This document shows, one piece after another, positions 12,361-24,433 of a stretch of DNA of 64,000 bases. How positions within the stretch are numbered: the stretch's first letter is position 1; each line of letters starts with the position of its first letter. Source of the DNA: Desmodus rotundus. Taxonomy: Eukaryota; Chordata; Mammalia; Chiroptera; Phyllostomidae. Location: positions 51,609,459 to 51,673,458 of the forward strand of contig NC_071392.1 in the NCBI RefSeq assembly GCF_022682495.2. The letters run 5' to 3'. Under the pieces are notes generated by a model. The model saw nothing but the letters and a program-made list of their open reading frames with translations. It did not search any database and was not told the origin of the DNA. A program made the translations under genes and the position numbers.

Positions 12361-12454
12361 ACCTCAATTTAATTCCTGTTCGTGCTACTTGCGTGGAAGG
12401 GGGAAAATTAAAAATGTAAGAAATAACACAAGCCAGATCCTCAATCTCCCTCAC

Positions 12455-12584
12455 CTAAGTGATAATCTCTACATTCATTTTCCTGAAAGCCTCTCACTGT
12501 CAGAGCATCAGAAGAGATCTCTTCGCAAGTCTCAGAAAGTGGCTGGATAATATCCAACCTGGGCCTGGCACAGTATTCTCTTTC
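12455..12584 (-). CDS. VPS41: VPS41 coding exon (EREYCARPRL...CRDYHL)
   Basis: This 130-nt exon encodes 43 residues, EREYCARPRLDIIQPL through QENECRDYHL, plus one base of a split Glu codon completed by the exon at 11000. The minus-strand acceptor is ttgccctag (AG complement at 12585-12586) and the donor is TTAG|GTGAGG (complement at 12453-12454), a near-consensus site. The sequence matches vertebrate VPS41 with essentially only synonymous changes. It covers the end of the beta-propeller and the acidic linker strand (LSETCEEISSDAL). Confidence 0.95.
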
Positions 12585-12969
12585 CTAGGGCAAAAAAGAG
12601 AGGGAAAAGGCTCATTTTAATTACATGTCTATAAATTATACAAATTAAATTTAGTTACACATAATTAAATGTCTTGGTTTTATAATTTCAGCACACATAA
12701 GCCCTCTAAACACCACAGACGGCCTCATAACTGTGTTTTATTTTCTGGCCTTTTGCATGAGATAAACAGAATAGGTCTTACTGTGTCCTGTCTACAGCCC
12801 CCTACTGCAGCCCATTCAACTCCATGGCTACCACAGCCTTAGGCAACTTTGTTACACCTCTTCCTTACAAATGTGAGAAAAGTAAAAATAATATTACAAA
12901 CTACTCCATTATCCAAACCACTGCCACTACAGATAAACTTACTGGTAATGCTAAAAAGCCAGAGATTCT

Positions 12970-13170
12970 ACAGCAGAACTTGCTGAGATGATGGAAATGT
13001 TCCTGTACCTGCACAGCCCAATGTGACAGACACGAGACACAGGTACCTACTGAACTCCCAGAAATGTGACTACAGTGACTGAGAAACTAAGTTTTAAATT
13101 CTATTTCATTTTAATTAATTTAAATTAAACATATGGTTAGTGACTACAGTTTTGGACAGTGTGGTTCTAG
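12970..13170 (+). mobile_element. MER5A-like hAT-Charlie DNA transposon fossil
   Basis: GAGATGATGGAAATGTTCCT, GAAATGTGACTACAGTGACTG, the AT-rich TTTCATTTTAATTAATTTAA centre and ATATGGTTAGTGACTACAG correspond in order to MER5A. No transposase. Confidence 0.75.
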
Positions 13171-13264
13171 ATCAAGATAGAAGGGGGAAAGATGATTTAC
13201 TGAGGGCCTCTGACAGCTCCACTAACCTAGTATGATTATACAAAGACTATTTTCTTGGAGTTCT

Positions 13265-13410
13265 TAAATTACCCCTTTGTAAGTTTTATTGTTCCTAATT
13301 TTACAGATGAAGGAACTAAGGATCAAAAAGTTTACTCAGGTCAACATTACATAAATAAATGGTGAAACTGGGATTTATGGAAAAACTGGGACTTATGGTA
13401 AACCTTGGAT
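13265..13410 (-). mobile_element. MIR SINE fragment
   Basis: CTAATTTTACAGATGAAGGA, ACTAAGGATC and GGTGAAACTGGGATTTATGG follow the antisense MIR core. Confidence 0.6.
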
Positions 13411-15934
13411 TTCAAATCAAGTTTGTTTTACTTTAAAGTTCATGCTTTTTGGGTATTGAGCACCCAGGCATAAAACATAGACTTGCCTATTTTCGAAAGC
13501 AACAGGCCTGAAGCAGTGTGACACTGGTGAAGAGAACACAGACGACAGAAACAGTGAAGGAAGTCCAGAACTACCCCCAACTCTCAAGTTCCCTAAGTAA
13601 ACAGTAAGCCTCAAAGATTTCTTTCACAAATTTTGTTAGGTTAACTGAGAAGCAATTGTATTAGCTTTGTACTTCATACACTGAAAACATTCCAAAAATA
13701 AAATAGCAACTATAAAAGATCAACTAGTAGAGAAAAAAAAACAAACAGCAGATACAGAGCATAATTTTCAGAACTATAGAGAAATGAAAACTACCTCAAT
13801 TTGGAAACAAAAAAATGAAAGAAAAACTGAAAGATCAGAATACTTAAAAAATTAACTGCTGTAACAAAGACAAAAATAACAAAATAGAAAAATATTTGAA
13901 CTAAATAATATTGAAAACTGCCTTGCTAGACCACATAAAGAGCCCCTTTACATGTGTAAGAAAACCGTCACCTCATTGTTTGATAGCCTTTGTTCACTGG
14001 CAAAACAAGCCCTGCTTTCTGTGAATTCCTAGAAGCAGGAATTTGGTCTTATTGATCTCCGATTCCCAATGCTTAATTAGCACAATTTTTAACGCACATG
14101 TGCTTTATTAATGAAGGAAAGAAAACATTAGGGGAACAGCTTAACACGTTAGGATATATCAACCAGATGAAATAATACACAACCACTATAAATGATGATA
14201 GGAGGCTACACAGCCATAGGGAGAGAGAATGGAATAAGGCTCCGAAAAATATGGCAGTGCAGCATAGCACGTAACTATGACTGCAACTGTGTGGAAAAAT
14301 GCACACGTGTAAAAGGTATAACTAGGAAAATATGTTGGGAGATACTATTACGCATCATATAAAGGTAAATATTAATGTTGCAGTTAAGCTATGTTTTTGA
14401 TATGGAGAAAAAAGGTGGAGGGCATGGATGGCCCCAAGCTGCTTTTTTATCCTTTTTGTCTTAATTTCATCAGTTTATTCTGTGTTTAAAGATTTAAGGT
14501 GTACTTTGGTGTTATGTGAAATGAATATAATGACACACATACATTTTTAATTCATCTTCATGACCCTCACTTCTTTCTCTAAAAATGCCATTTTCTAATT
14601 TGCTCTATGAGGTTGGCCTTTCTTGGTTCTTACTCCTTCCCAATACTCTTTTCTTAACAAAGGTTTCCTCTTTCTTTCTGTCTCTCTCTTTTTTTTTTTT
14701 TGTCAATTGTTTATTAGGCTTTTCCTTTTTCATTTCACTGCTTCTTTCCTTGTGTCTTTGAATCATATTCTCAATCCTCCCCACATTTCTCATCAAAAAG
14801 CACCATATTTATTCCCTCAGGAGCCACTGCTTTTCTTTATTTTCAAAAAAAAATTAATAAACTGATATCCTGCAACAGAGCTAGAAGCCAGCCCTATTGA
14901 TTTTAGCAGGTTTGAGTGCTCACTTAATTCTACAGCATCCCATTGCCTAGCAACATGGGCATCCAGACCTTCAGGTTACTATAGCGATGGCTTCCTGATG
15001 GAAGTGCTAGCTCAGAGAAATGCTTGAGAGCAGCTACCACTTCAAAACTGGGGCTCCCAGGGTTTTTCTCTCTATTTTATTCCTTGGCATTTGAAAAAGG
15101 GGGGAAAAAGGAGAGGATACAGAAAAAGAAGGCCTACTTACTGTAAAGGGCTAGACAATCAATTGCAATTTCTTTTATATACAGGATGAAAAGAAATCCT
15201 TTACAATACGCTCTCCTTGTTTATGCCTTGAAACTACCCCCCCCCCTTCCTGACAGGAGCCCTGGACTCAGACAATAAAGACTCATTGCGAATGGGGCCT
15301 GCCTAGGCTTCAAAGGGAGGCTGTGTGTACAAGCCCCTCCACTGGACCATACAGATACAGGCTTCATTCCAAAGTCACGTATAACAAAATTCAGATTCTC
15401 CATTGCTTCCTATCAGCCATAGATTTCATATCATCACATTTGCACTGATAACTGAGTTAGCAATAATCTATTGTATTTAAAAGCAAGAATCATGCTACTC
15501 AGAATCACTGGGCCACTGGGAAGTAAACAAATATGTCTGGACCACAGGAAAGCCTTTTCTGTAATTCCCTCTAACCACAGGGGCCACGCTGTTGCAGCAG
15601 ATCAACTTTACTGCTGTCATTTCTGGTAGTGCACAGTGTCAGCTTAGTTTCGCTGCCTTTCAGCACGAGGAATCCTTCATTCCTTTCTACTAAAATACCA
15701 AGAGAGATAGGAAAACAAATGACTCCCCTTTGCTCAGCAAAAGGAACAAAGGCAGGCAATGAGTAGAGCTTCTGATAGGTGAATATGTTAGGTCTACAGG
15801 GTAATCTCTGCTAACCTTATTTTACAGGTCAGGAAGTTCTGCTCAGACTAGAGCAAAGCCCTTTCATGGGCAACCGGATCTGGGTATAATGATCTGGGTG
15901 TAAATCCCTCTGTATTGGTGGTGAAATAAATTAC
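13411..15934. other. VPS41 intron, nothing gene-like
   Basis: About 2.5 kb with a pyrimidine/T tract near 14665-14702 and a C10 run at 15237-15246. Short frames on both strands have no recognisable domains. Confidence 0.5.
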
Positions 15935-16032
15935 CGTTTTTTCTGAAACCTCCTTTACGTAGGAAAGCACAACAAGCTGATCACAGAGAGGTGCAAGACC
16001 ACTGATGTAGAATTCAGTTTCAAACTGCGACA
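15935..16032 (-). CDS. VPS41: VPS41 coding exon (SQFETEFYIS...KEVSEKT)
   Basis: This 98-nt exon supplies the last two bases of a split Val codon and then 32 residues, SQFETEFYISGLAPLCDQ through YVKEVSEKT. The minus-strand acceptor is gtttgcag (AG complement at 16033-16034) and the donor is ACG|GTAATT (complement at 15933-15934). The peptide is near-identical to mammalian VPS41 and lies in a late blade of the WD40 propeller. Open sequence continues past the donor (the VIYFTT stretch), but that is intron. The large intron upstream holds the twin-primed L1, the L1 5' fragment and HAL1 copy 2. Confidence 0.96.
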
Positions 16033-18064
16033 CTGCAAACAAAAGGGATACAAGATTCACAATTAGCAGGAGCAAAAAGTAGCACACAAAGGAAAGGACA
16101 CATCTACTCTGAATTCTGGATGGACCCATTTTAGAAATCTAACACAAAGGGAGATGGATAAACATACCTTCTTGACAATAATCAATAGCAGAAAGGTATA
16201 TCTGGAAGCCTACACTTGAGAATTTCTACCACAAACAAGCAAACCTGACAATAAGAGTAGCATGAATGGTCAAATGTGACACAGAGGCATAGTTAAATCC
16301 CATGAAAACCCAATGTAAACTTTATTAATAAGAGTACTAATATTTTTAAATGGTCCTAGTTTAGATTTTTCATAATTAGAGCATTACAGAGTTATAAGGG
16401 TAACAAGGAAGGTTATTTTATAAATATCAAAATACTTTTTAGTTTTATTTCCTATAAATACAGTATTTAATTTTAACATTTAATATTTTACTTAAAGATT
16501 TAAAAGGGGAATTAAGTGTATAAATATAGATTATATTATGATAAAATTATTATTTAAGTGAAATAAAGGTCAGAAGAAACAAATTCCTCTCTCCTTTTTA
16601 TTTCTGTTTTACAGTTCTTCTATAATTTTTCCCTTTGCCCGCCTCCACCCAGCCTGCTGACTTCCATAGTCAATCCTCACCCGGTTCCATGTCCATGGGT
16701 CCTTCATATATGTTCCCTGAAGGGATTAATGATGTTAATCCCTTCACCTTCTTTCAAATAGCCCCCACCTCTCTCCTCCCCTCTTACTACTGTTAGTCTA
16801 CTTTATTACTCTACGTCTCTCATTCTATTTGGATGATCAGTTTATTTTGTTCATACGTTAATCTTATAAGTGAGATCAGATGGTTATTTGTCTTTTATCG
16901 ACTGGCTTATTTCACTTAGCACATTAGTATTGAGTTCCATCCATGCTGTCACAAAAGGTAGGACTTCTTTCTTTCTGCTGTGTAGTGTTCCATTGTGTAA
17001 ATGTACCACAGTTTTTTGCTCCACTCTATTGATGAGTTTCCAACTCTTGGCTATTGTAAATAGTGCTGCTGTGAACCTAGGGGTGCATAAGTTCTTTTGA
17101 ATTCGTGTATTTGGATTCTTAGGGTATATTCCCAGCAGTAGAATTGCTAGGTCAAAAGGCAGTTCCATTTTTAGTTTTCTGAGGAATTTCCATACTATTT
17201 TCCACAGTGGCTGCACCAGTCTGTATTCCCACCAACAGTGCACTTTTCTCCATCCTTGCCAGCACTTGTTTTGTTCATGTATTAATGATAGCCATTTTGG
17301 TAGGTGTAAAGTGGTATGTTACTGTGGTTTTAATTTGCATCTCTGTTGGCTCGTGACGTTGAGCATTTTTTCATGTCTATGGGCCATATGTATGTCTTTC
17401 TTGGAGAAGTGTCTATTCAGGTCCTTTGCCCATTTATTAATTGGATTGTTTGTCTTTCTGGTATTAAGTCATTTGAGTTCTTTACATACTTTGGAGATTA
17501 AACCCCAGTCCAACGTATCATGGCAAATATGTTCTCCCATACAGTGGGTTTTTTTTTTTTTCCATTTTGATTTTTTTCTTTTTTGCCATGCAGTCTTTAA
17601 TTTGATGTAGTCCCATTTGTTTATTTTTTCCCTTATTGCCTTTGCCCTAGGAGATGTATCAGCAAAAATATTGCTGCGTAAGATATCTGAATTTTTACTG
17701 TGCTTGCTACTAGGATTTTTATATTATCATGGCTCATATGTAAGTCTTTTATTCATTTTGAGTTTATTCTGGTGTATGTTGTGGGCTGCTGGTCTAGTTT
17801 CATTTTTTTGCATTTACCAGTCCAGTTCTCCAAACACTATTTATTGAAGAATCTATTTTTGCTCCATTGTATGCTTGTGCCCCTTTATCAAATATTGACA
17901 ATAGGGGCATGGGTATATTATGAGGATCTCTATTCTGTTCCACATATCTATGTGTGTGTTTGTATGCCAGTACCAGACTGTTTTGATTACAGTGTCCTAA
18001 GTATAGTTTGGTATCAAGTATTGTGATCCCTCCTACTTCGCTCTTCTTTTTCAAGATACTGAGG

Positions 18065-19150
18065 CTATTTGGGGTTGCTGTTGATCCATATAAATTCGGG
18101 GGGTATTTGTTCTATACCTTTGAAATATGTCATTGGAATCTTCCCAGGAGTTGCCTTGAATCTATCGATTGCTTTGGGTAGTATGGACATTTTAATGATT
18201 TTAATTCTTCCAATCCATAAACATGGTATATACTTCCATTTATTTGTACCTTCCTCAATTTCTTTCTTCACTGTTTTATAGTTCCCAAAGTACAGGTCTT
18301 TTACCACTTTGGTTAAGTTTATTCCTAGGTAATTGTTTTTGTGTGTGTGTTGCTATAGTAAATAGGATTTCTTCTTAGTTTCTCTTTCTGATAGTTCATT
18401 GGTGGTGTACAAAAATGCCATCGATTTCTGAATATTGGCTTTGTATCCCATTACTTTGCTAAATTCAATTATTAGGTCAAATAGTTTTTCTAGTGGAGCC
18501 TATAGGGTTTTCTATGTACACTATCATGCTGTCTGCAAATGACAGTTTCACTTCCTCCTTTCCAATTTGGATGTCTTTTATTTCTTCTGCTTGTCTGATC
18601 ACTGTGGTTAGGACTTCCAGTACTATGTTGAATAAGAGTGGTGAAAGTGGGCACCCTTGTCTTGTTTCTGATCTTAAGAAAAACACTTTTAATTTTTGAC
18701 CATTGAATATGATATTGGCAATAGGTTTTTTGTATATTGCCCTTATGTTTAGGTATGCTCCCTCTATTCCCACTTTGTTGAGTGTTTTTATCATAAATGG
18801 ATACTAAATTTTATCAAATGCTTTTTCAGCATTTATTGATATGATGTGATTTTTGTCCTTCATTTTGTTTATGTGATGCATTACACTTATTGTTCTGCAA
18901 ATATTGCATCCTCCTTGCATCCCTGGCATAAATCCCACTTGGTCATGGTGTGTGATCTTTTTAATGTATTGCTGGATCCGGTTTGTCAATACTTTCTTGA
19001 GGATTTTAGCATCTATGTTCATCAGAGATATTGGCCTGCAATTTTCTTTTTTTATCATGTCATTATTTGGTTTTGGGATTAGGATAATACTGGCCTCGTG
19101 AAAAGAGTTTGAGAGTCTTGTCTCTTCTTGAATTTTCTAGAATAGTTTGA
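18065..19150 (-). pseudogene. L1 ORF2 reverse transcriptase region, broken
   Basis: Minus-strand frames show L1 RT motifs: [16 protein letters not shown] and [14 protein letters not shown] (18804-19058), then [19 protein letters not shown] and a degenerate catalytic box where the usual FADD reads FADS (18477-18794). The C-terminal part ([15 protein letters not shown]) follows at 18065-18307. Frameshifts separate the pieces, and the altered catalytic Asp shows it is dead. Confidence 0.9.
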
Positions 19151-19299
19151 GAAGGATAGGTGTTAGTTCTGTCAGGACCTGTACAACAGCACAGGAGATC
19201 AAGGACACAGCACCACTGAGTCCCACAGGACTCCTACCACAGAAGGCCACCCCACAAAACAGGGTGTCACAGCAGATCAATATGTAGAAACAAACAAAC

Positions 19300-21676
19300 A
19301 AAAAAAGAGTCACCTAAAATGGGGAGACAAAGAAACAACCCCCAATTGAAAGGAAAAGAGGGATTACCAGAAAGAGTGCTAAATGAAATTAATCAGACAT
19401 AGAGTTCAAAGTAATGGTTATAACTATGCTATGGGAACTCAGTGAGAACTACAAGGAACTTAGTGGGAACTACATCAGCATAAAAAGTACATAGCAGCTC
19501 TGAATAAGAACCAGGAGTAAATGAAGAATACAATAACTGAAATGAAGACTAAACTAGAAGGAATTAAAAACAGGCTAGATGAAACAGAAGACTGAACCAG
19601 CAAGTTCAAAGACAAGGTGGATTAAAAACACCCGGTCCGAGCAACAAAACAAAAGGTGACTCAGAAAGAATGAAGATAGTTTAAGGGAGCTGCAGGACAA
19701 CATGAACCAGAAGGAGAAGAAAAAGAGAAAGGGATAGAAATAGAAATCTGGTCTGAAAAAATAATGACAGAAAACTTCCCTAACTTGGTGAGGAAAACAG
19801 TCATGAAAGTTCAGGAAGCACAGAGGGTCCCAACCAAGAGGAACCCAAACAAGCCCACTGAAGTCACATCATAATTAAAATGGGAAAATTTAAAAAAAGA
19901 GAGAATCTTACAGGAAGCAATGGAGAAACAGCCAGTAACATACAAGGGAGCTCTGATCAGGCTGGCAGCTGGTTTCTCAACTGAAATACTACAAGCCAGA
20001 AGGGAATAGCAAGAAATATTCCAAGTAAATGACAAGCAAAGACCTGTAACCAAGACTACTATGTTCAGCAAGGCTCTCGTTTAAAATGGAAGGTAAAATA
20101 AAGTGCTTCCCAGACAAAAGAAGGCTAAAAGAGTGCATCTCCACCAAACAAGTATTGCAAGAGATGCTAAGGGGACTGCTTTAAGAAGATAAAGAAAAAG
20201 AGAAAGAGAGGGAGACAAGCACAAAGGGAAAAAATGGCAATGAATAAATACTCTTCAATAACAACTTTAAATGTAAATGGATTAAAAGACATAGGAAAGA
20301 CATAGGAAAACTGAATGGATAAGAAAACATAACCTGCACATATACTGCCCACAAGAGATCCACCTTAGAGCAAAAGATCTACACAGGCTGAAAGTGAAGG
20401 ATGAAAAAAAGATATTCCAAATAAATACACATGAAAAAAAAAACCTGGGGTAGCAATACTTGTATCAGGGAAAACAGACATCAAAACAAAGGCCATAACG
20501 AGAGACTATGAAGGTCAGTATATAAATACTTAAGGGAGTTGTCCAACAAGAGGATAGAACCCTTGTAAACATATATGCACCCAATATAGGACCACCTAAA
20601 TATATAAGGAAAATCTTGGAGGACTTTAAAAAAGAAATTAACAGCAATACTGCCATCATAGGAGATTTTAACACCCCTCTGTCAACAACGGATAGATCAC
20701 CCAAACAAAAAAATCAAGAAGTACTGTGGCACTGAATGAAATTCTAGATCAAATGGACTTAACTGATATTTATACAGTATTTCACCCCAGAAAAGCAAAA
20801 TACACATTCTTTTCAAACGCACATGGATCATTTTCAAAGACAGACCACATGGTAGGACACAAAACAAGCCTCAACAAATTCAAGAAAATTGAAATCATGT
20901 CAAGCATCTTCTTGGATCACAATGGCTTGAAACTGGAAAACAACCTCAAGGAAAAAGACTCAAAAACATTCACATACATGGAGACTGAATAACATGTTAT
21001 TAAATATGAATGGGTTAACAATGAGATCAAGGAACAAATCTAAAAGTACCTGGAAACAAATGAAAATGAACACACAACCACCCAAACCTATGGGACACAG
21101 CGAAGACAGTCCTAGAGGGAAGGTCAGAGCATTACAGACCTACCCAAAGAAGATAGAAAAATCTCAAATAAACAACCTAACTCTACATCTAAAAGAACTA
21201 GAGGAACAACAACAAACAAAGTCCACAATGAGTAGAAGGAAGGGAATAATCAAGATCAGAGTCCGAATTAAATGACATAGAAACTAAAAAAAAAATTCAC
21301 AAAATCAGTGAATCCAGGAGCTGGTTCTTTGAAAAGATAAATGAAATTGACAAATCTTTAACCAGACTCATCAAGAAAAAAAGAGACAGGGCCCAGATAA
21401 ATAAAACCAGAAATGAAAGAGGAGAAGTCACAATAGATACCAGAGAAATACAAAGGATTGTAAGAAATTACTATGAACAACTATATTACAAGAAACTGGA
21501 CAACCTGGGTGAAATGGATAAATTTCTAGAAACAGACAACTTCCAAAACTAAATAAAGAAGAAGCAGAATACCTGAACAGACCTATAACAACCCGCAAAA
21601 CTGAAGCAGTAATCAAAAAACTCCCAAACACACAAAAGCCCTGGACCAGATGGCTTCACAGTTGAATTTTACCAAA
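19300..21676 (+). pseudogene. L1 ORF1 and ORF2 endonuclease region, broken
   Basis: The plus strand holds ORF1 remnants (19380-20180) and then ORF2 from about 20234. The endonuclease region is recognisable from TTTAAATGTAAATGGATTAA, the frame VALNEILDQMDLTDIYTVFHP with KTDHMVGHKTSLNKFKKIE (20726-20992), and the connecting region to 21676. Multiple stops and frameshifts; not coding. Confidence 0.88.
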
Positions 21677-21725
21677 CATTCCTCTCTCCTTTTTAATGAT
21701 AGTCTTTAAAATTAAGAAGAAATAT

Positions 21726-21955
21726 TGCATCACTTTAAGAAGTACACAGTGATGGAATTAAGAAGTACAAATCGGTAGTGACAAAATAGTCGTAGAGATG
21801 TAAAAGTACTGCATAGGGAATCACTTTGTAAAGTATATAACTATCTAACCATTGTTCTACACACCTGAAACTAATACAAAATAATATCAAATGTGAACTG
21901 GAGTTGAAAATAAAATTAAAAAAGTAAAAAATAAAAATAAAAAAGAAGTATATGA
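21726..21955 (+). mobile_element. L1/HAL1 3' UTR fragment with A-rich tail
   Basis: GACAAAATAGTCGTAGAGATG, CATAGGGAATCACTTTG, CACCTGAAACTAATAC and an A-rich end match the 3' UTR also present at 57290-57510. It lies just outside the twin-primed L1. Confidence 0.7.
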
Positions 21956-21969
21956 ACTTCATTACAATA

Positions 21970-22133
21970 GACTGCAGAGACCTTATGGAAATTTAAGTGG
22001 CACAAGTATAAGTATTTACTAAGGTATGATTCTATGATTAGCACCTGTGGAATATTTATAATAAATGACTTGTTTTAAGCAACTAAATTTTGGGGTGATT
22101 TGTTACACAGTAGGGAGCTAATTGATACAGTAG
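21970..22133 (+). mobile_element. MLT1-like (ERVL-MaLR) LTR 3' fragment
   Basis: GTTTTAAGCAACTAAATTTT, GGGGTGATTTGTTACACAG and AGCTAATTGATACAG match the 3' end of MLT1-type LTRs. Confidence 0.65.
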
Positions 22134-22334
22134 TGGGCCTGGAAAGACTCTTTCAGTAACCATACACTACACTTACAGATGCATCTGGAAATAAACTCGC
22201 ATTTGCACCCACCACATTTTCTACAAGTGTCTTATTCAGATCTTCTCCACCATTCCGTGCTATTAGCTTCAGGTTTAGCTAATTTCTATGATAAAATTAT
22301 GGTATCCTCCTTTTCAAACCTGGGGAAGTCAGTG

Positions 22335-22760
22335 TAGCATACTCTTAACAATATTAAATGTAGAGTCAGGAAATCTGGGTTATAACTTCAACTAAATTGA
22401 ACTTGGACAAGTCATCTTAACTTCTGTGGATATAACTTTTCCTATCTATAAAATAAAGGAATTAGAGGTCTTGGCTGGGTAGGTCAAGCTTTAGTTAGAG
22501 CATCATCCCAATATGCCCAGGTTGCGGTTTCCATCTCTGTTCAGGACACATATAAGAATCAACCAATGAATGCATAAATAAGTGGAACAAATTGATGTTT
22601 CTTTCTCTTTCCCTCCCCTCCCCTCCTCACCCCTCCACTCTCGTCCACTCCACTCCCTTTCCCCCTCTCTCTAAAATAAATAAATAAATAAATAAATAAT
22701 AAATAAATAAATAAAAATAAAGGAATTAGAGTATAAATAAAATCCCTAAGAGATGAAATG
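22335..22760 (+). mobile_element. MIR SINE, split by a Ves SINE
   Basis: GAGTCAGGAAATCTGGGTTA, ACTTGGACAAGTCATCTTAA and TTCCTATCTATAAAATAAAG are the MIR core; it continues after 22731. The interruption is the SINE at 22468-22713. Confidence 0.65.
22468..22713 (+). mobile_element. Ves-type SINE inserted in MIR
   Basis: tRNA-like head (GGCTGGGTAGGTCAAGC, AGAGCATCATCCC), middle AGAATCAACCAATGAATGCA, the TGATGTTTCTTTCTC pyrimidine tract and an (AAAT)n tail. It is flanked by a perfect 18-bp duplication AAAATAAAGGAATTAGAG at 22450-22467 and 22714-22731. Confidence 0.92.
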
Positions 22761-23949
22761 AGGAGCTACTGAATTTTTCTTCTTCCTCCTCTGCATTTTC
22801 CTTGCAGATTACTTACTGTTACTTGTCTCTGCCTATATTTAATGACTGCTCCTTAATACAACTGTTTTCACAATTTAATTTTCAAATAAAAATGAAATTG
22901 AGGATAAACAAAAGTTTACTCATTAGTAATATAGATGTTAAAAAGAATAATATTTCTTATGTTTTGTCCTTGATTAGATCTCATAGGTGGTACCAGTGCT
23001 CTGGACAGAATCACTGGGTGGAAGTAGAGAGGCAAGGCTCAGGACCTAGCTCTGCCACTAACACTTTTTTCCTCAACCCCGGTAGGTTTGAATCGAATAT
23101 TCTTCTTATCCAGGCACTTAAAAAATAGTTTTGGTAACGTGGTATTGTGATTAAGGTTCACATGAAGCCCATATGTAGAAGACCACCTCCACCACAACCA
23201 CATGCTCAGAGACGAGCACAGCCAGCAGAGTCAGACCCCGAAGCCTCCAGAGAAGCTCCCAGGGCTATGTTTGTTGGGGTGGGTGACAGGGGAGGGTTGA
23301 AATGTGCAGACACTATAAAACAGTGTGTTCCCCTGACCCAAAGAGGGGAAAATCTCACATTCTATAAGACATAGAGGTATATAAATAAGAGGCTGTGGCT
23401 GCCATCACTCCTGAGGTTACTAAGTTTATGAACTGACTCTGGTAGAGATGAACTTGAGTTCTGTTTTACTAAATCACATTCCATCAATGAAATGCTATAC
23501 AAACGGTTCCCTTACCAGCAACCTGGGTGAAGAACAAACAATCGGAGATGCCACAGAGACTGTTTCAAGGGCATCACATGGAGGCTTTGCTGTGCTTGTC
23601 TGCCTCAGGCACCTGAGGGAAAACATCATCTAAGAAGTGGTGGGTGAACGGGAGGTATTCTCCCCGTTTGGGATGCCACACGGGCTGCCTAGGCTCACCG
23701 ACAAGCAGCATCAGTGTCTCTCCTAAAGGTAACCAGATACACCTTAAGGCCTTGGTTTTTATGAATGAGCTATACGATATAGAACAGAGAGGCTAGAATA
23801 TAATACTATCCAAATCTTTTCTCCTCTACATCCTGGTTTCTTAGTCCTCAATAGCTTGCATTAATGAGATAGAAAATTTCCAGTTCTCTAATTAAGGACA
23901 GGATAGAAAATCTAATGTGTTCTTATAGAAAACAAGAAAAGCCATGTAG

Positions 23950-23998
23950 AAGCACATATTTTACTTCTCAATTCCAGAAGTAAAATAGATATGTGCTT
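23950..23998. repeat. Imperfect inverted repeat (hairpin)
   Basis: AAGCACATATTTTACTTCT (23950-23968) pairs with 23976-23998 (AGAAGTAAAATAGATATGTG then CTT), loop of 7, one small bulge. Confidence 0.6.
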
Positions 23999-24405
23999 TT
24001 TTACTTCTTAAATAAATGCTTATTTAAGTACTAAGTCTTACCAGATGTTACAAACTGAGAATTAGCAACAGTTTAAGCAGAGACTACATGAAGTGACTCA
24101 ATTATAAACTAAATAAAATGTTACTTACGAAAGAAAATATATGGTCTATAAAAACAGCATTGTTAAGATTCCAAGAGGCAGGCACAGTTAAGGAAATTAT
24201 CAACAACCAGATAAAGTTGAAATTAAATACTTATTTTCATTTTATTAAAAATGAAAACTTTTATCAATAAAAACCTTACGGAAAACAAAATTGCTATTAT
24301 AGTCATACCCAGTATTATTCACAAATTGAGTTAAAAAATGATGACTGTTTACCTTCCATTGAATATTTCACGACTTAGCAAATCATTGCCCTTAATCATG
24401 TAAAA

Positions 24406-24433
24406 AAGAACTCACTTCCTAATGTGAGTTCTT
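24406..24433. repeat. Perfect 10-bp hairpin
   Basis: AAGAACTCAC at 24406-24415 and GTGAGTTCTT at 24424-24433 with an 8-nt loop. Confidence 0.7.

Larger units (their letters stand above)
16601..21677. mobile_element. Twin-primed (5'-inverted) L1, about 5.1 kb
   Basis: 16601-19177 is the 3' half on the minus strand (3' UTR, ORF2 C-terminal region and RT). 19178-21677 is the 5' half on the plus strand (end of the 5' UTR, ORF1, ORF2 endonuclease and the start of RT). The outer edges carry the identical 18-bp repeat ATTCCTCTCTCCTTTTTA at 16583-16600 and 21678-21695, so this is one insertion. The plus half stops at an RT residue run FYQTF-like and the minus half resumes with the TPILLKLF-like residues that follow it in L1 ORF2, so almost nothing was lost at the breakpoint. 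All reading frames are broken. Confidence 0.92.

Noticed and set aside
16870..17847. Several open frames with hydrophobic residues resembling membrane proteins
   Set aside because: They are antisense translations of the L1 3' UTR and ORF2.
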